Part shown: piece by piece, positions 43,766 through 55,190 of the stretch | How positions within the stretch are numbered: position 1 is the first letter of the stretch | How the letters are laid out: each line of letters starts with the position of its first letter | DNA from: Euryodendron excelsum | Lineage: Eukaryota; Streptophyta; Magnoliopsida; Ericales; Pentaphylacaceae | Direction: 5' to 3' | DNA length: 64,000 bases | Assembly: GCA_033060915.1 (NCBI GenBank) | Contig: CM065397.1 | Span: 13,134,001-13,198,000, forward strand | The notes under the pieces: model-generated | What the model was told of the DNA's origin: nothing | Databases searched by the model: none | Seen by the model: the letters and a program-made list of their open reading frames with translations, nothing else | Translations under genes and position numbers: made by a program

Positions 43766-45786
43766 AGATAGATAAAACATGGCATGTTACGGTCGTAGTC
43801 ACACCCTTGAAATTGAGACAAAGGGACATCATATATTAACTTTTTTGAGCGTGCTAAATGATCAAGCTTTCCTCCAAAACTGTGACTCCTAAGTCCTATG
43901 GCATCGTATTCGTTTTGGTTGCTCGTGGTTTTTTAGAAATAAAAATATAGGAACTTGTCGGTTTTTTTTATATATATTTTTAAATAAAAATAGAAACTTA
44001 AAAATATCGTCATGTATCATTTTTCAACTTTGTATTATAAAAAAGTGTTTTTCGAAACTCAAAAAATGACAATATTTTTTGGTAGCTAAAATTTGTATGT
44101 TCTCCAAAAAAGTTTTAGAACCAGTTTATAATAAAAAAAGAATTATATCAACTAACTCAAGATCAAAATTTAAAAATTAATGACAAGAGACACACTGGTC
44201 AATGCATAAGTGGACCCTAAAAGTGGTCTTAGTAGGCCTTACATATGGTTGAAGAATATTCGTCTCTCGTCTCTGGCCATAAGTTTGGGTGGCCCCACTG
44301 GTCTGCCTTCCTGTCGGTCAGCCAACTAGATATTGTAACTTATTATTATTTTAATCAAAATGCTTTAGAACTAATTCCACAATAATTTTTTGCATTGAAG
44401 AGAAGGTTTTAACTTTTCAGAACTACTTATGGATAAAAGCAATGGAATTATTCTGAAATTTGAAAGCTTTGTTTGGTATGGTTTTTGTTTTTCAGTTTGG
44501 GAAAATAAAAGTACGGCAAAAAGTTAAAAATGACCTAAGTTACAAGCTAAACTAAAAATTTTGTTAAGCAGGAAAAATAAAATTTTTGAGGTTTAGAGAA
44601 TGAAGTTTAACCTTTTTTTAAATTGGAATCAATACACCAATCAATGACCGTTGTCTTATAATTGGTATAGGTGGCGAGCCCGCAAAACATGATATTTTCA
44701 AAGGTTTTGAGGCTATTACTATCTTCGTAGTACCTTATATCAACATAACTTTTGACTATAGAGTAATAACTATAGTAAGCATGTTCTAAAACACTTCTTA
44801 AGCCTAGGAATCTATAAGGTTATAGAATGATGACGAATATGTAAATATAAAACCTAAGTAGAATTTAAAAATTTAGAGGTCTAGCTTCTTGATCTACACA
44901 ATTTTGTCGAGTTTTTTTTTTTACCAAATTTAGTCCCAAAAACACTCTTTTTTACCCCCTAGCCTATTTTGAACTTATTTATTAAACTTAGCTCCTTTCC
45001 AAAATTGTGTTTTAAACCACAACTTGAGTTAAAGTTTTACAAAATTATGTCCACATGAAATTGTGGTTTAAAACCACGATTTTAATGAAGTTGTGGTTTC
45101 AATTCATGACTTCTATGTATAATATGAAAAGCAAAATCTAATTGAAGTTGTGGTTTAGAAGCACAACTTCATTGAAGTTATGGTTTGAAATCACGACTAT
45201 CTTAACATGAGCTGAGTTTGGTAAATAAGTTTAAAATAAGTTGGGTTTTGGAGATGAGTATTTTTTGGGGTAGCTTTGATAAATAAATAAATAAAAAAAA
45301 AAAAAACTCTAGTTTGCTCCTGGTAGTGAAATTACCTGTATGACCTGCAGAAGCTGCAACATGGAGTGAACTAGTCAACAAATCCACCTCCATCATCAGC
45401 AGCCATGGAAAGCCCAAGAGATGCTTCACCACATCCAGCCTTCCCATCTCACAAGCCACAATGAGAACACTCTCATCTTTATTATTCACCTTGCAAGCAA
45501 CCCATGGATCACTCCCCAACAAGAGTCCCATAATCTCAGTCTGACCTTCCCTACACGCTTCATGCAGAGGTGTTTCCATCTCTCCGTTCTCCGCCGCCGC
45601 CATTTCAGGCCGCAAGTTCAGGATCATCGCCGCCAACCCCGGCTGCCCGAACCGGGCAGCCAAGTGGAGTATGGTGTTTGATGATCCGAGGGTTGTTTGT
45701 TTGATGATGTTCTCATCTTCTTCAAGTAGTCGGTGGAAGGCCGGAACGTCGCCCTTCACGACTGCCTCGTGGAGGCGGCGGTCCAT
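39990..45786 (-). CDS. Ankyrin-repeat membrane protein with PGG domain (ACD6/ITN1-like)
   Basis: Three exons: 45,336-45,786, 41,777-42,192 and 39,990-40,934, all with GT-AG borders and matching phases. They total 1,812 nt, 603 residues. Start is MDRRLHEAVVKGDVPAFHRL. About nine ankyrin repeats fill residues 1-310 (for example NTILHLAARFGQ, GCTPLHLACSKGHLEITREL, GRTPLHWAAIKGR). A hydrophilic linker follows, with a His/Arg-rich patch. The PGG domain begins GLRNARNTITVVAVLIATVT near residue 405 and includes INPPGG, followed by four predicted membrane segments and a Lys/Ser-rich tail ending DQGGYHLY. Relatives act at the plasma membrane or ER in salicylate-linked defence, cell death or salt response; this protein's role is not shown. 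Intron 1 (3.1 kb, 42,193-45,335) holds a possible MITE at 43,290-43,575, a TA repeat near 43,735-43,757 and repeated GAAGTTGTGGTTT motifs near 45,000-45,200. Confidence 0.93.
43290..43575. mobile_element. Possible old MITE in ankyrin intron 1
   Basis: The ends are loosely inverted: 'aactttatctctcggttg...ctaaaattacatgactctc' at the left and 'gagaagttac...aaatcacatagtgcc' at the right. The arrangement is like that of the TIR element at 4,123-4,557. It is strongly decayed, with no target duplication found. Confidence 0.3.
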
Positions 45787-48080
45787 GTTTCAAGTTTCCG
45801 GCGGAGAAAGGGTTGAGGGTGGTGGTGCAAGGTGAAGCTGCAGAGATGGCATGGTGGAAATGGAAGACAAAATATAGGGACGGAGGAGGCATTTTTCCAC
45901 AAGTGCAACAACTGGGAAAGTTCTCTCTTAGTAGTATAATTTTTTTCAAATGCGTGTAGGGCATTTGCTTGTTTTTTCTACTGTATTTCAATTACAAACC
46001 ACTAATAAAACTGACGGTTTTTTATGCCAAATTCACATTGCTCTCTCTAACGAAAAAAAAAAAAAAAATTCAGTAGTATAGTCATATCCGTCTTTTTTTT
46101 ATGCATCTTATTTGATATATTGAAATATTTTATACTCCATCTTTCAGGTGTCAATATCCTAACTGCATTCGTTTGTGCTACCGAACATTTTATCCTCTCT
46201 AGTTCAAGTTATATGTTATGAGATAGAAAATTCTATAAAAGCTTGGATTTAGCAATTGTTTTTTGAACTTTATTTATTTATTTATTCTTATCAGACTTGT
46301 TAATTTCCTTTTATTGAGAGAAAGGAAAGGAAGATTTGAAAAAATATTCAAAGCAACGGTAATGTCATGTTATTTTGCTAATGTGGTATTACAAACCAAT
46401 TAAATCATATCAAATGCATGTGTTTTTATCCAATCACCTAAAATTAAGAAGTGATTTTCTCTAATACCCCACTAACTTATGACGTGACATAGTGATTAGG
46501 ATTTTAATATGTTAATTTGTGTGATTTAATTGACTTGTGATATCACATCAAAAAATGACGTGACATCACCGTTGCATTAAATATTTTTTCACAAGGAAAA
46601 TGACTTACATTAACAACAAAAAAATGGTTGCCAAAAAAAAAACAAAAGAAGCAGGTAGAGGTTCATTTGAGCTACAAATCAAAGCATACAACGTAGGAAG
46701 ACTTTAATGATTGAACTTTCTTAGCAAATGTGAAAGGTATTAAAAATTATTAAAGTTCTAAAATTATAGGAAGTCAAAAAAGAATATATTGGCCAGGACA
46801 AAGATTGAGGGCTGGTAGTGTTTTTGTATTTTACTTACTTGTTTCCATTTTCAAATTTTTTAAAATATGAAAATAAAGCATGCTTGCTAACTGCTTTTAA
46901 ACGTATTTGTTTCTAAAATTTGAAAATAGTTTTCAGACTTCGAACAAAGTAATTACACAAAAAATGTGTATGCCCCTTGCGTGACACTGAGCCGGTCTAG
47001 AATAGGGCTTTTGTCACCCGCTCCTGGTTCAGTGAGGTTCAGTGCCTTCACGAGTTATTGCATTGGCTAGTTGCTTTAGTTTTTCAAAATAAAAATAAAA
47101 ATAAAAAAGTGCGCGCCCACCTTTTTGTTTTTGTTTTCCAAACAACAGCGCCCCTCCACGACACCTCTCCCTTTTCTATCTTTTTTTTATTTTTTTGTAA
47201 AAATAAAAATAAAACTAAAATATAGAAAACTGACAACATTAGAAACAAACATTCTATATATTCAACGAATACAAGTTACACAATTGATCTACAAGTAGTT
47301 ATTTACAGAATTAGGAATTGATCTTGACTAAATGCACGTATAAAGTAATGTAATAAGAAGTTACACGCTAGAAAGGGAAGGAAAATATTGGTGAAGAAAA
47401 GTCAAGAAACCATGCATGGCTACGATCTGCACGGAAACTAATTGGAGTCTGAGTGGAAATGTGAAGGAAATTGGACATGTCCGTCGGGTAGCTGAGTGAC
47501 CGTGTGAAACGTCAATTTGCAATAAAGCAAGAACAAAAGGAGGAAGAAAGAAAGAGAGATGGAATTCTACACTACAAAACTAAATCATTCTTTTGCAAGA
47601 TGACGACCCATCTGACCTCATTACAAAAATCTTTAAATCTCTTGTTAATTTTTTTTTTCATTTTTATTACTAAAAAAGATTACATTAGTCATCTTAGTTT
47701 TAATGTTTGATGAGCTGTGAGATTGTTCCATTGCAGCTTAGTCATTACGATTCAAAATATGAAAAAATAGTATTATTCTAATGGTGATCTAACATAATAT
47801 CAAAGTTAAAGCTGGAGGTCTTGAGTTCAAATTATTCATCTCTATTTATTTCTCAGTTGCATTTTATTTCTCTCTATCTCTGTATGTTGCATGTTCACGT
47901 GCAACACAAAGTTGCATATGAGAAAGAGTATTAGACAGTTAGAAAGTTTGATATGCATTATTAGACATTTTACCTAATTGTTTAAGCTTTTGAAACTAAT
48001 GGTGTTTCTAACAATCTTGTGCAATAAGTTGTCCTTTTTATTTACTTTCAAAGCTAGTGATTGGGAAACATTGGCACTAA

Positions 48081-48309
48081 CCGCTTGTTTGGAACTTGGA
48101 AAAGAGAATGGAAAGGAAAGAAAAATTATTATTTTTTCTTTCCTTGTTTAATTCTATCTAGAAGAGAAATGGAGAAAAAAAGAAAATAATCTCTCTCTCT
48201 CTCCAATTTCCTTTTATTTTTTTACAAAACCAAATAAAAAAAGAAAAAACATTTTTTTCTTCCTTTTCTCTTTTACTTTCTTTCCCTTCTCCAAGTTCCA
48301 AATAGGCTA
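48081..48309. mobile_element. Tourist-like MITE in unit 1
   Basis: Flanked by TAA at 48,078-48,080 and 48,310-48,312. Ends: CGCTTGTTTGGAACTTGG and, reverse-complemented, AGCCTATTTGGAACTTGG. Same family as 205-426. Its duplicate is at 51,540-51,796, so insertion preceded the tandem duplication. Confidence 0.6.
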
Positions 48310-48544
48310 TAAAATTAATTCTGGCAGTGCAGGCAAGTTTTAATTCTTGCTTTCATGGTCGTAATTCCTGTCTTTCGTGAAGATTTTAGCACAAATCCTT
48401 CATTCAATAAAAGTTTTGGAAAGGAATGCACGAATGTTATGAAGGGTTGCTCAATTTTCATGTCAATCAATTGAGTTTTCTTGTTGTCTAAAGGAAAGGT
48501 CTATAGCGCGCAGGACCATCCTGTTTCTTTTTTTCAAAATTTTT

Positions 48545-48593
48545 TTTAAAAGATATTGTACCACAGCTTGCCTTGTGGTCCACCGTCCATGTA
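48545..48593 (-). pseudogene. Relic of ankyrin exon 1 start (unit 1)
   Basis: On the minus strand the text AACTTGATACATGGACGG and on through CCAC.AGGCA aligns with the ankyrin leader and ATG (AACTTGAAACATGGACCG at 45,780s). The sequence on the other side of the ATG (48,594-48,760) also aligns with the leader. So an older duplication of the gene start lies within the unit. No reading frame survives beyond about 15 codons. Confidence 0.5.
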
Positions 48594-51099
48594 TCAAGTT
48601 AGAGAGAGAGAGAGAGAGAGAGATGGTGGTGTATGTGACGTGAAGTTGCCGACATGGCCTAGTGGAAGAGGAAATATGGAGACAAAGGGGGCATTTTTTT
48701 TGCACAACTGCAGCAGCTAGGAAAGCAAGTCTTTTAGGAGTTTCTTCAAACCCGTAAAGGATATGTGTTTGTATATATGCTAATATTTATTTTTGGCTCA
48801 TCTTCACAATTTTATCTAAAGTGCTTCCTCCTATACGAATAAAAAAAAAAGAAAAGAGAAAAAAGAAACAAATAATGCTCTCTATGTATGTGTTTAGTCA
48901 ACATAAATTGAAATATACTTGGTTGTATGGATGCGACAATGGTAGAATAAGGGTTTAAGTTGTTAGGGCTCAAAATAGGAGTGAACGCGGAGAAAGGGTT
49001 GAGGGTGGTGGTGCAAGGTGAAGCTACAGAGATGGCATGGTGGAAATGGAAGACAAAATATAGGGACGGAGGAGGCATTTTTCCACACGTGCAACAACTA
49101 GGAAAGTTCTCTCTCTCTTAGTAGTATAAGTTTTTTCAAATGCGTGTGGGGCATTTGTTTGTTTTCTATTGCTGTATTTCAATTACAAACCACCAATAAA
49201 ACTAACGGTTTTTTATGCCATATTCACAGTGCTCTCTCTAACGAAAAAAAAATTCAGTAGTATAGTCATATCCGTCTTTTTTTTATGCATCTTATTTGAT
49301 ATATTGAAATATTTTATACTCCATCTTCCAGGTGTCAATATCCTAACTCCATTCGTTTGTGCTACCGAACATTTTATCCTCTCTAGTTCAAGTTGTATAT
49401 TATGAGATAGAAAATTCTATAAAAGCTTGGATTTAGCAATTGTTTTTTGAACTTTATTTATTTATTTATTCTTATGAGACTTGTTTCCATTTATTGAGAG
49501 AGGGCAAAAGAAGATTTGAGAAAATATTCAAAGTAATAGTGATGCCATGTTATTTTGCGAATATGGTATTATAAACCAATCAAATCATGTTAAATTCATG
49601 TGTTTTAATCCGATTACCTAAAATTAAGAAGTGATTTTCTCCAATACCCCACTAACTTATGTCGTGACATAGTGATTAGGATTTTAATATGTTAATTTGC
49701 GTGATTTAATTAACTTGTGATATCACATCAGTAAAATGACGTGACATCACTGTTGTATTAAATATTTTTTCACAAGGCAAAGGACTTAAATTAACAAAAA
49801 AAACATGGTTGCCAAAAAAAAAGAAAAGAAAGAAGCAGGTAGAGGTTCATTTGAGCTACAAATCAAAGCGTACAAGCTGGGAAGACTTTGATGATTGAAC
49901 TTTCTTAGCAGATGTGAAAGCTATTAAAAATTATTAAGGTTCTAAAATTGTAGGAAGTAAAAAAGAATATATTGGCCAGGACAAAGATTGAGGGCTGGTA
50001 ATGTTTTTGCTTTTTTACTTACTTATTTCTATTTTCAAAAATTTTTAAATCTGAAAATAAAGCATGTTTGCTAACTGTTTTTAAATGTTTTGTTTCTAAA
50101 ATTTGAAAATAGTTTTCAGAACTTTGAACAAATTGAACAAAGTGATTGCACAAAAAAAGTGTATGCCCGTTGCATGACACTGGGTTGGTCTCACATGGGG
50201 GCTTTTGTCCTCCGCTCCTAGTAGTGTGGAGTCTAGCGCCTTAATGGGGTTATAGCGTCGTTTAATTAATTCCGTTTTGTTAAAACCAAAAAAGGAAAAA
50301 AAAAAAAGTGTGCCCCCACTTTTTTGTTTTTGTTTTCCAAATAACAGCCTCCCTCCCTTCTTCGCACCCCCCCCCCCCAATTCCCCTACCACACCTCTCC
50401 CTTTTCTTTTTATTTTTCGTAAAAATAAAAATAGAAAATAGAAAACTGACAACATTAGAATTAAACATTCTATATTCAACCAATACAAGTTACACAAGTG
50501 GTCTACAAGTAGTTATTTGCATCCTCAGGAATTGATCTTGACTAAATGCATGTATAAAGTAGTGTAATACGAAGTTACATGAAAGGGAAGGAAAATATTG
50601 GTGAAGAAAAGTAAAGAAACCATGCATGGCTACGATCTGCACGGAAACAAATTGGAGTCTGAGTGGAAATGTGAAGGAAATGGGACATTTCCGTCGGGTA
50701 GCTGAGTGACCGTGTGAAACGTCAACTTGCAATAAAGCAAGAAAAAAGGAAGAATAAAGAAAGAAAGAAAGATAGAAGGAATTCTCCACTACAAAACTAA
50801 ATCATTCTTTTTCAAGATGACGACCCATCTGACCTCATTACAAAAATCTTTAAATCTCTTGTTAATTTTTTTTTTCATTTTTATTACTAAAGAAGATTAC
50901 ATTAGTCATCCTAGTTTTAATGTTTGACCAGCTGTAAGATTGTTCATTGCAACTTAGGCATTACGATTCAAAATATGAAAATAATATTATTCTAGTGGTG
51001 ATCTAACATGTTATCAGAGTTAAAGCTGGAAGAGGTCTTGAGTTCAAGCTATTTATCTCTATTTATTTCTCAATTGCATTTTATTTTCTCTATCTCTGT

Positions 51100-51334
51100 C
51101 AGGGCCGGCCCAGGGGTGAACCCAGCAAGCCCCTGGGCTTAGGCAAACTCCTGGATAGCTTAAAAAAAATTATTTTTATTTTTATTTTTGCCATGCATTT
51201 CACTTGCAAACCTTGGGTCTTGATTTTTTTTTTCTAAACTTGTATGACTTTTTTTATTTGTAATGAATTAATAGTAATAGGGCAACCATGTCTGGAGTCG
51301 GGTTAGGGCAACCTAAATGTTGAGGCTGGTTCTG
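51100..51334. mobile_element. hAT-type MITE, 235 bp
   Basis: It starts CAGGGCCGGCCCA and ends, reverse-complemented, CAGAACCAGCCTC. The flanking 8-bp duplication is ATCTCTGT (51,092-51,099) and ATCTTTGT (51,335-51,342). The uninserted site survives in unit 1 as a single ATCTCTGT at 47,876-47,883. There is no coding capacity. The 8-bp duplication and CAGGG-type ends fit hAT. Confidence 0.85.
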
Positions 51335-51539
51335 ATCTTTGTATATTGCTTGTCCACGTGCAACACAAAGTTACATATGAGAAAGAGTATTAGATAGTTA
51401 GAGAACTTGATATGCATTATTAGACCCCTTACCAAACTGCTTAAGCTTTTGAAACAAATGGAATTTCCAACAATCTTATGCACTAAGTTGCCCTTTTTAT
51501 TTACTTTCAAAGCTAGTGATTGGGAAACCTTGACACTAA

Positions 51540-51642
51540 CAGCTTGTTTGGAATTGGAAAAGAAGATGAGAAGGAAGGAAAAATTATTATTTTTTCTTTT
51601 CCTGTATAATTCTACCTAGAAGAGAAATGGAGGGAAAAAAAA

Positions 51643-51686
<44 letters not shown>

Positions 51687-51796
51687 TTCAATTTTTATTC
51701 ATTTTCTTTGCAAAATCAAATAGGAAAAGAAAAAGTACTTTTTCTTCCTTTTCTCTTTTACTTGCTTTTCCCTTCTCCAAGTTCCAAAGTAGACTA
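51540..51796. mobile_element. Tourist-like MITE in unit 2
   Basis: Duplicate of the MITE at 48,081-48,309. TAA lies at 51,537-51,539 and 51,797-51,799. The interior carries an expanded (TC)n microsatellite. Confidence 0.6.
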
Positions 51797-52034
51797 TAAA
51801 ATTAATTTTGGCAATGCAGGCAAGTTTTAATTCTTGCTTTCATGGTCGTAATTCCTGTCTTTCGTGAAGATTTTAGCACAAATCCTTCGTTCAATAAAAG
51901 TTTTGAAAAGGAATGCATGAATGTTATGAAGGGTTGCTCAATTTTCATGTCAATCACTTGAGTATTCTTGTTGTCTAAAGGAAAGGTCCATAGCAGGACC
52001 ATCCTGTTCGTTTTTTTCAAAATTTGTTTTAAGA

Positions 52035-52073
52035 GATATTGTACCACAGCTTGCCTTGTGGTCCACCGTCCAT
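52035..52073 (-). pseudogene. Relic of ankyrin exon 1 start (unit 2)
   Basis: Counterpart of 48,545-48,593, with the ATG at 52,071-52,073 on the minus strand. It is followed by the same AGGCAAGCTGTGGTAC text and no surviving frame. Confidence 0.5.
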
Positions 52074-52082
52074 GTATCAAGT

Positions 52083-52123
<41 letters not shown>

Positions 52124-52527
52124 TGGTGCGTGTAATCAGGTGAAGTTGCCGACATGGCCCAGCGGAAGAGGAAATATGGGGACAAAGGGGGGCATTTTTT
52201 TTCCACAACTGCAGCAGCTAGGAAAGCAAGTCTTTTAGGAGTTCCTTCAAACACGTAAAGGATATGTGTTTGTATATATGCTAATATTTATTTTTGGCTC
52301 ATCTACACAATTTTATCTAAAGTGCTTCCTCTATATGAATAAAAAAAAAGAAAAAAGGGAAAAAAGAAGCAAATAATGCTTTCTATATATGTGTTTAGTC
52401 AACATAAATTTAAATATACTTGGTTGTATGGAATAAATTCATCAATTTCGTTCAATATTGACCGGCCATGCGACAATGGTAAAATAAGAGTTTAAGTTGT
52501 TAGGGCTCAAAATAGGAGTGAAGGCTT

Positions 52528-53313
52528 ATGTTAATACAAGTTATAATGCATACAATGTAGTTTTTCTTTTCTACTTTTTTTTTTTAATATTATGAATGCT
52601 ATATATCACTATTTTTATCATCGTTATATTTCTTTGCTTATGTGGTAATATAAGATTTTTCTTAATTTTTTATATAGTTTCTTTAAGCATAGAATCAATC
52701 ACAAGAATCAAATAGTAACATAAACAGTGACCAAAAATTTGATGACATATAGTATTTTTGCTTTTTTTCCAGTTAATTGGACTTCCTTTATTTTTATTAA
52801 AAAAAAAAGAATATTTACTACGATCCTAAAAAAATTGATATAAAAAAGTTCATGCAAGTTGATGAGTTGACCTTAGGCGAGATGACTCGACTCTTTATTC
52901 CCTAGTTCTCCCTCAACTTATCCAATGCACATGAAGTATAAATAAGTATAAAGCATTTGTTGAGATTTTTTATTTTTTATATAAGGTAAAGGGGAAGAGG
53001 TGGAGCCGACGGGGTCCGAACCTCTACCAAATGAGCAGATCTATAGTGCTCAACCACTGAGTCATACATATTGCTCATTTATTGAGGTTAATCTTAAAAA
53101 AATGTAAATAAAAATAAAAAACAGTGAAGTATATGTCCAATCACAACTAGAAAATGTAAGAAAGTCTTAAGAATACAGAAAAGACTCCGATACCTAATAG
53201 AGGTTTTGAATACTGGTACTTCACCCAATTCCAGCCCTTGAATTTGGATCATATTTGTAGTAACTATGGTAAGGGACTACGGGTTGTGCCTTAGTTATTG
53301 CGGGCCATATTTT
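52528..53313. other. Intergenic region before the second flank copy
   Basis: AT-rich, no gene seen. It includes the SINE-like sequence at about 52,965-53,070. It may itself be part of the large duplication unit, with its partner left of this window. Confidence 0.45.
52965..53070 (-). mobile_element. tRNA-related SINE-like sequence
   Basis: On the minus strand ATGACTCAGTGGTTGAGCAC (box-A-like) is followed about 35 bases later by GGTTCGGACCC (box-B-like), then CTCTTCCCC and a T-rich end. This is the layout of a tRNA-derived SINE head. It is too diverged at the ends to be a tRNA gene, and no cloverleaf was found. Confidence 0.45.
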
Positions 53314-53504
53314 TGGCGATTGTATTTTCACCAAAATCATCTCGCGTAAACCTGTTTTGCACACATTCCAATCCAATAATCAAATTTTTTCTTTACTTTT
53401 TTAACCCAAGGGATATGATTTTGCAAAGTAAACCACTACATGGGTTCGGAAGAAAAATCCTACATCGAAACCTAAAAATGATGATGAGAGAAACACTGCA
53501 TTTA

Positions 53505-53742
53505 GAGCCTGTTTCGAATTTGGGGAAGGGGCGGAAACCCTTTTTTCCCTTTTTCTTGTTTAATTCTATTAGAAGAGAAAAAATTTTAAATCACTCTCTA
53601 TTTCTCTCTCTCTCTTTTTTCTTTTTTTAGTTTCCTTCATTCTTTTTACATAACTAAACATGAAAGAAAAAATACTTTTTCTTTATTTTTTTCTTTTCCT
53701 TTCCTTTCATTTCCTTCTCTCCCCTAAGTTCTAAACATGCTC
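53505..53742. mobile_element. Tourist-like MITE (second flank copy)
   Basis: Orthologous to 205-426. TTA at 53,502-53,504 and 53,743-53,745. Confidence 0.65.
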
Positions 53743-53745
53743 TTA

Positions 53746-54207
53746 GGATTGATTTGGATTGAGGGGTTAAGAGAGAAAGTGAAGGATTCGGAAAGAAAAA
53801 GTTAGTTATATCTTAATTGAGTAATTTTTAAAAAAGAAAGGGGAAGTAAATGGAAGAGTGAGAGGGCCCACCTTTTAAGCATTTGTCTTTTTGTCTCTTT
53901 CCCTCTAAAATTGAGAGGAAAAGGAGAGAAAGTAAAATGTTTATTATTATTTTATTTTAAATACTAATTATACCTATTAATTTATAATTATAAAATATTA
54001 AAGTTTCATATACAAGATATATATAATAGTAGAATTGTATTATATTCTTTCATTCCTTTTATTAATTTTTGTCAAACCAAATAAAAGGAAGAGAATGCTT
54101 CCTCTCTTCTCTCTTAATTATCTAAATAAAATATAAGTACTTCTCTTTTCTTTTCCTCCTAATTAACATTTTCCTTCATCTCCCCTCTCTTTCATCCAAA
54201 CAGAACG
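53746..54207. mobile_element. TTA-flanked MITE, 462 bp, absent from copy 1
   Basis: Bounded by TTA at 53,743-53,745 and 54,208-54,210. The collinear site in copy 1 (427-429) has a single TTA, a clean empty site. The ends are loosely inverted around TTTGGAT (GGATTGATTTGGATTG; reverse complement of the right end CGTTCTGTTTGGATGA). It inserted exactly in the right-hand TTA of the older MITE at 53,505. Confidence 0.8.
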
Positions 54208-54883
54208 TTAAAGTCTACATGGAAAAGGCATGAAAGGTCTTTTGAGTGGAAATGTGAAGGAAATGAGACATGTCCCTCATAGAAGGGACAGCAATACAAT
54301 GACAAGAAGAAAGAGAAATATTTGTACTCTTTATGATGAATTTCGGAATTTCCGTGGAGGGATCAGAGTCATCAAACTACCTAACCCATTGACCTCCAAC
54401 TGATTAAATTTTCTTCCTCGATAATTCTTCAATAATTAAGGAAAGCCGTTTTTCTCACTTTCATGGTTTCACTTATTAGTGGGAACATTGCTTCCTCTTT
54501 TTTTTTTTTCTTTTTTTGTAATGCTATATAATTAGATAATTTATACAAAAATTATCATAAGAATAGTAACAAAATACCAACTATGATGACTCTTAATAAT
54601 AAAATCACTATCACAACAGTTTAGTAAAATTTTTTAGAAGAATAGTATTTTTTCCGATTTGATTTAATGGTGATGGGCTATAAATTTAAGAGTGTCCCTC
54701 CGCTTCTCATAAAAGTTCCAACCCAAGTGAAGACTGGTTTTGATCCCAGACCTTGAGATCATTTAGGCTGATGTTATTATTGTCAAAATAATATTAACTT
54801 TTTTTTAATAAATTGACTATACATAAATTTATGAAAATTCGCCATAGCTTCGGTAATATGGTGAAACAAACCCGCAAACACGC

Positions 54884-55190
54884 TTGTACTATGGAAAGGA
54901 AAATTTTCATGCACTTGCTAATTTCGGGGACTCTTCAAATGCGAAAGAGGAGCATGAGTTTGCGGCTACTTTGAAAAACTGGATAGCTTTATGCTGTGTC
55001 TATAATCCAAATTTTTTTTTCTTTTTTCTTTCACATTTTTCTTTTTCTGTTTCTTTTTATTACCATTTTTTTTTTTTCCAAACATAATTTTAGTAGTCTT
55101 GAAGCAAATCCTCAAGGAATGCAACCAATGTGCAGACATAGTGATGAAAAATGGGGTCAGACTCTTGCTGTCCTTGAAGACCCCTAAAAA
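54884..55190 (+). pseudogene. Unidentified coding-like relic (copy 2)
   Basis: Better preserved than copy 1 (1,135-1,425). It reads MYYGKENFHALANFGDSSNA, then KEEHEFAATLKNWIA, and after a T-rich gap LEANPQGMQPMCRHSDEKWG with QTLAVLEDP and a stop. I do not recognise it. The two blocks may be exons flanking a short intron (about 55,005-55,092). Confidence 0.4.

Larger units (their letters stand above)
45797..48985. repeat. Tandem duplication of ankyrin 5' flank, unit 1
   Basis: It runs from the ankyrin 5' leader ('cggagaaagggttgagggtgg') outward to 'ttgttagggctcaaaatagg' and 'agtgaa'. The next base begins unit 2 at the same leader sequence. Identity to unit 2 is high throughout, including microsatellite and MITE positions. 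It contains presumed promoter sequence of the ankyrin gene and no full gene. Confidence 0.93.
48986..52527. repeat. Tandem duplication of ankyrin 5' flank, unit 2
   Basis: Direct repeat of unit 1, from 'cggagaaagggttgagggtgg' to 'ttgttagggctcaaaatagg'. It is longer, chiefly because of a 235-bp hAT MITE at 51,100 and a longer (TC)n run at 51,643-51,683 (and (GA)n at 52,085-52,120). It holds a second relic of the exon 1 start at 52,035-52,073. Confidence 0.93.

Noticed and set aside
52965..53070. Functional tRNA gene
   Set aside because: Box A and box B resemblances exist but no cloverleaf or acceptor stem can be formed. A SINE relic is likelier.
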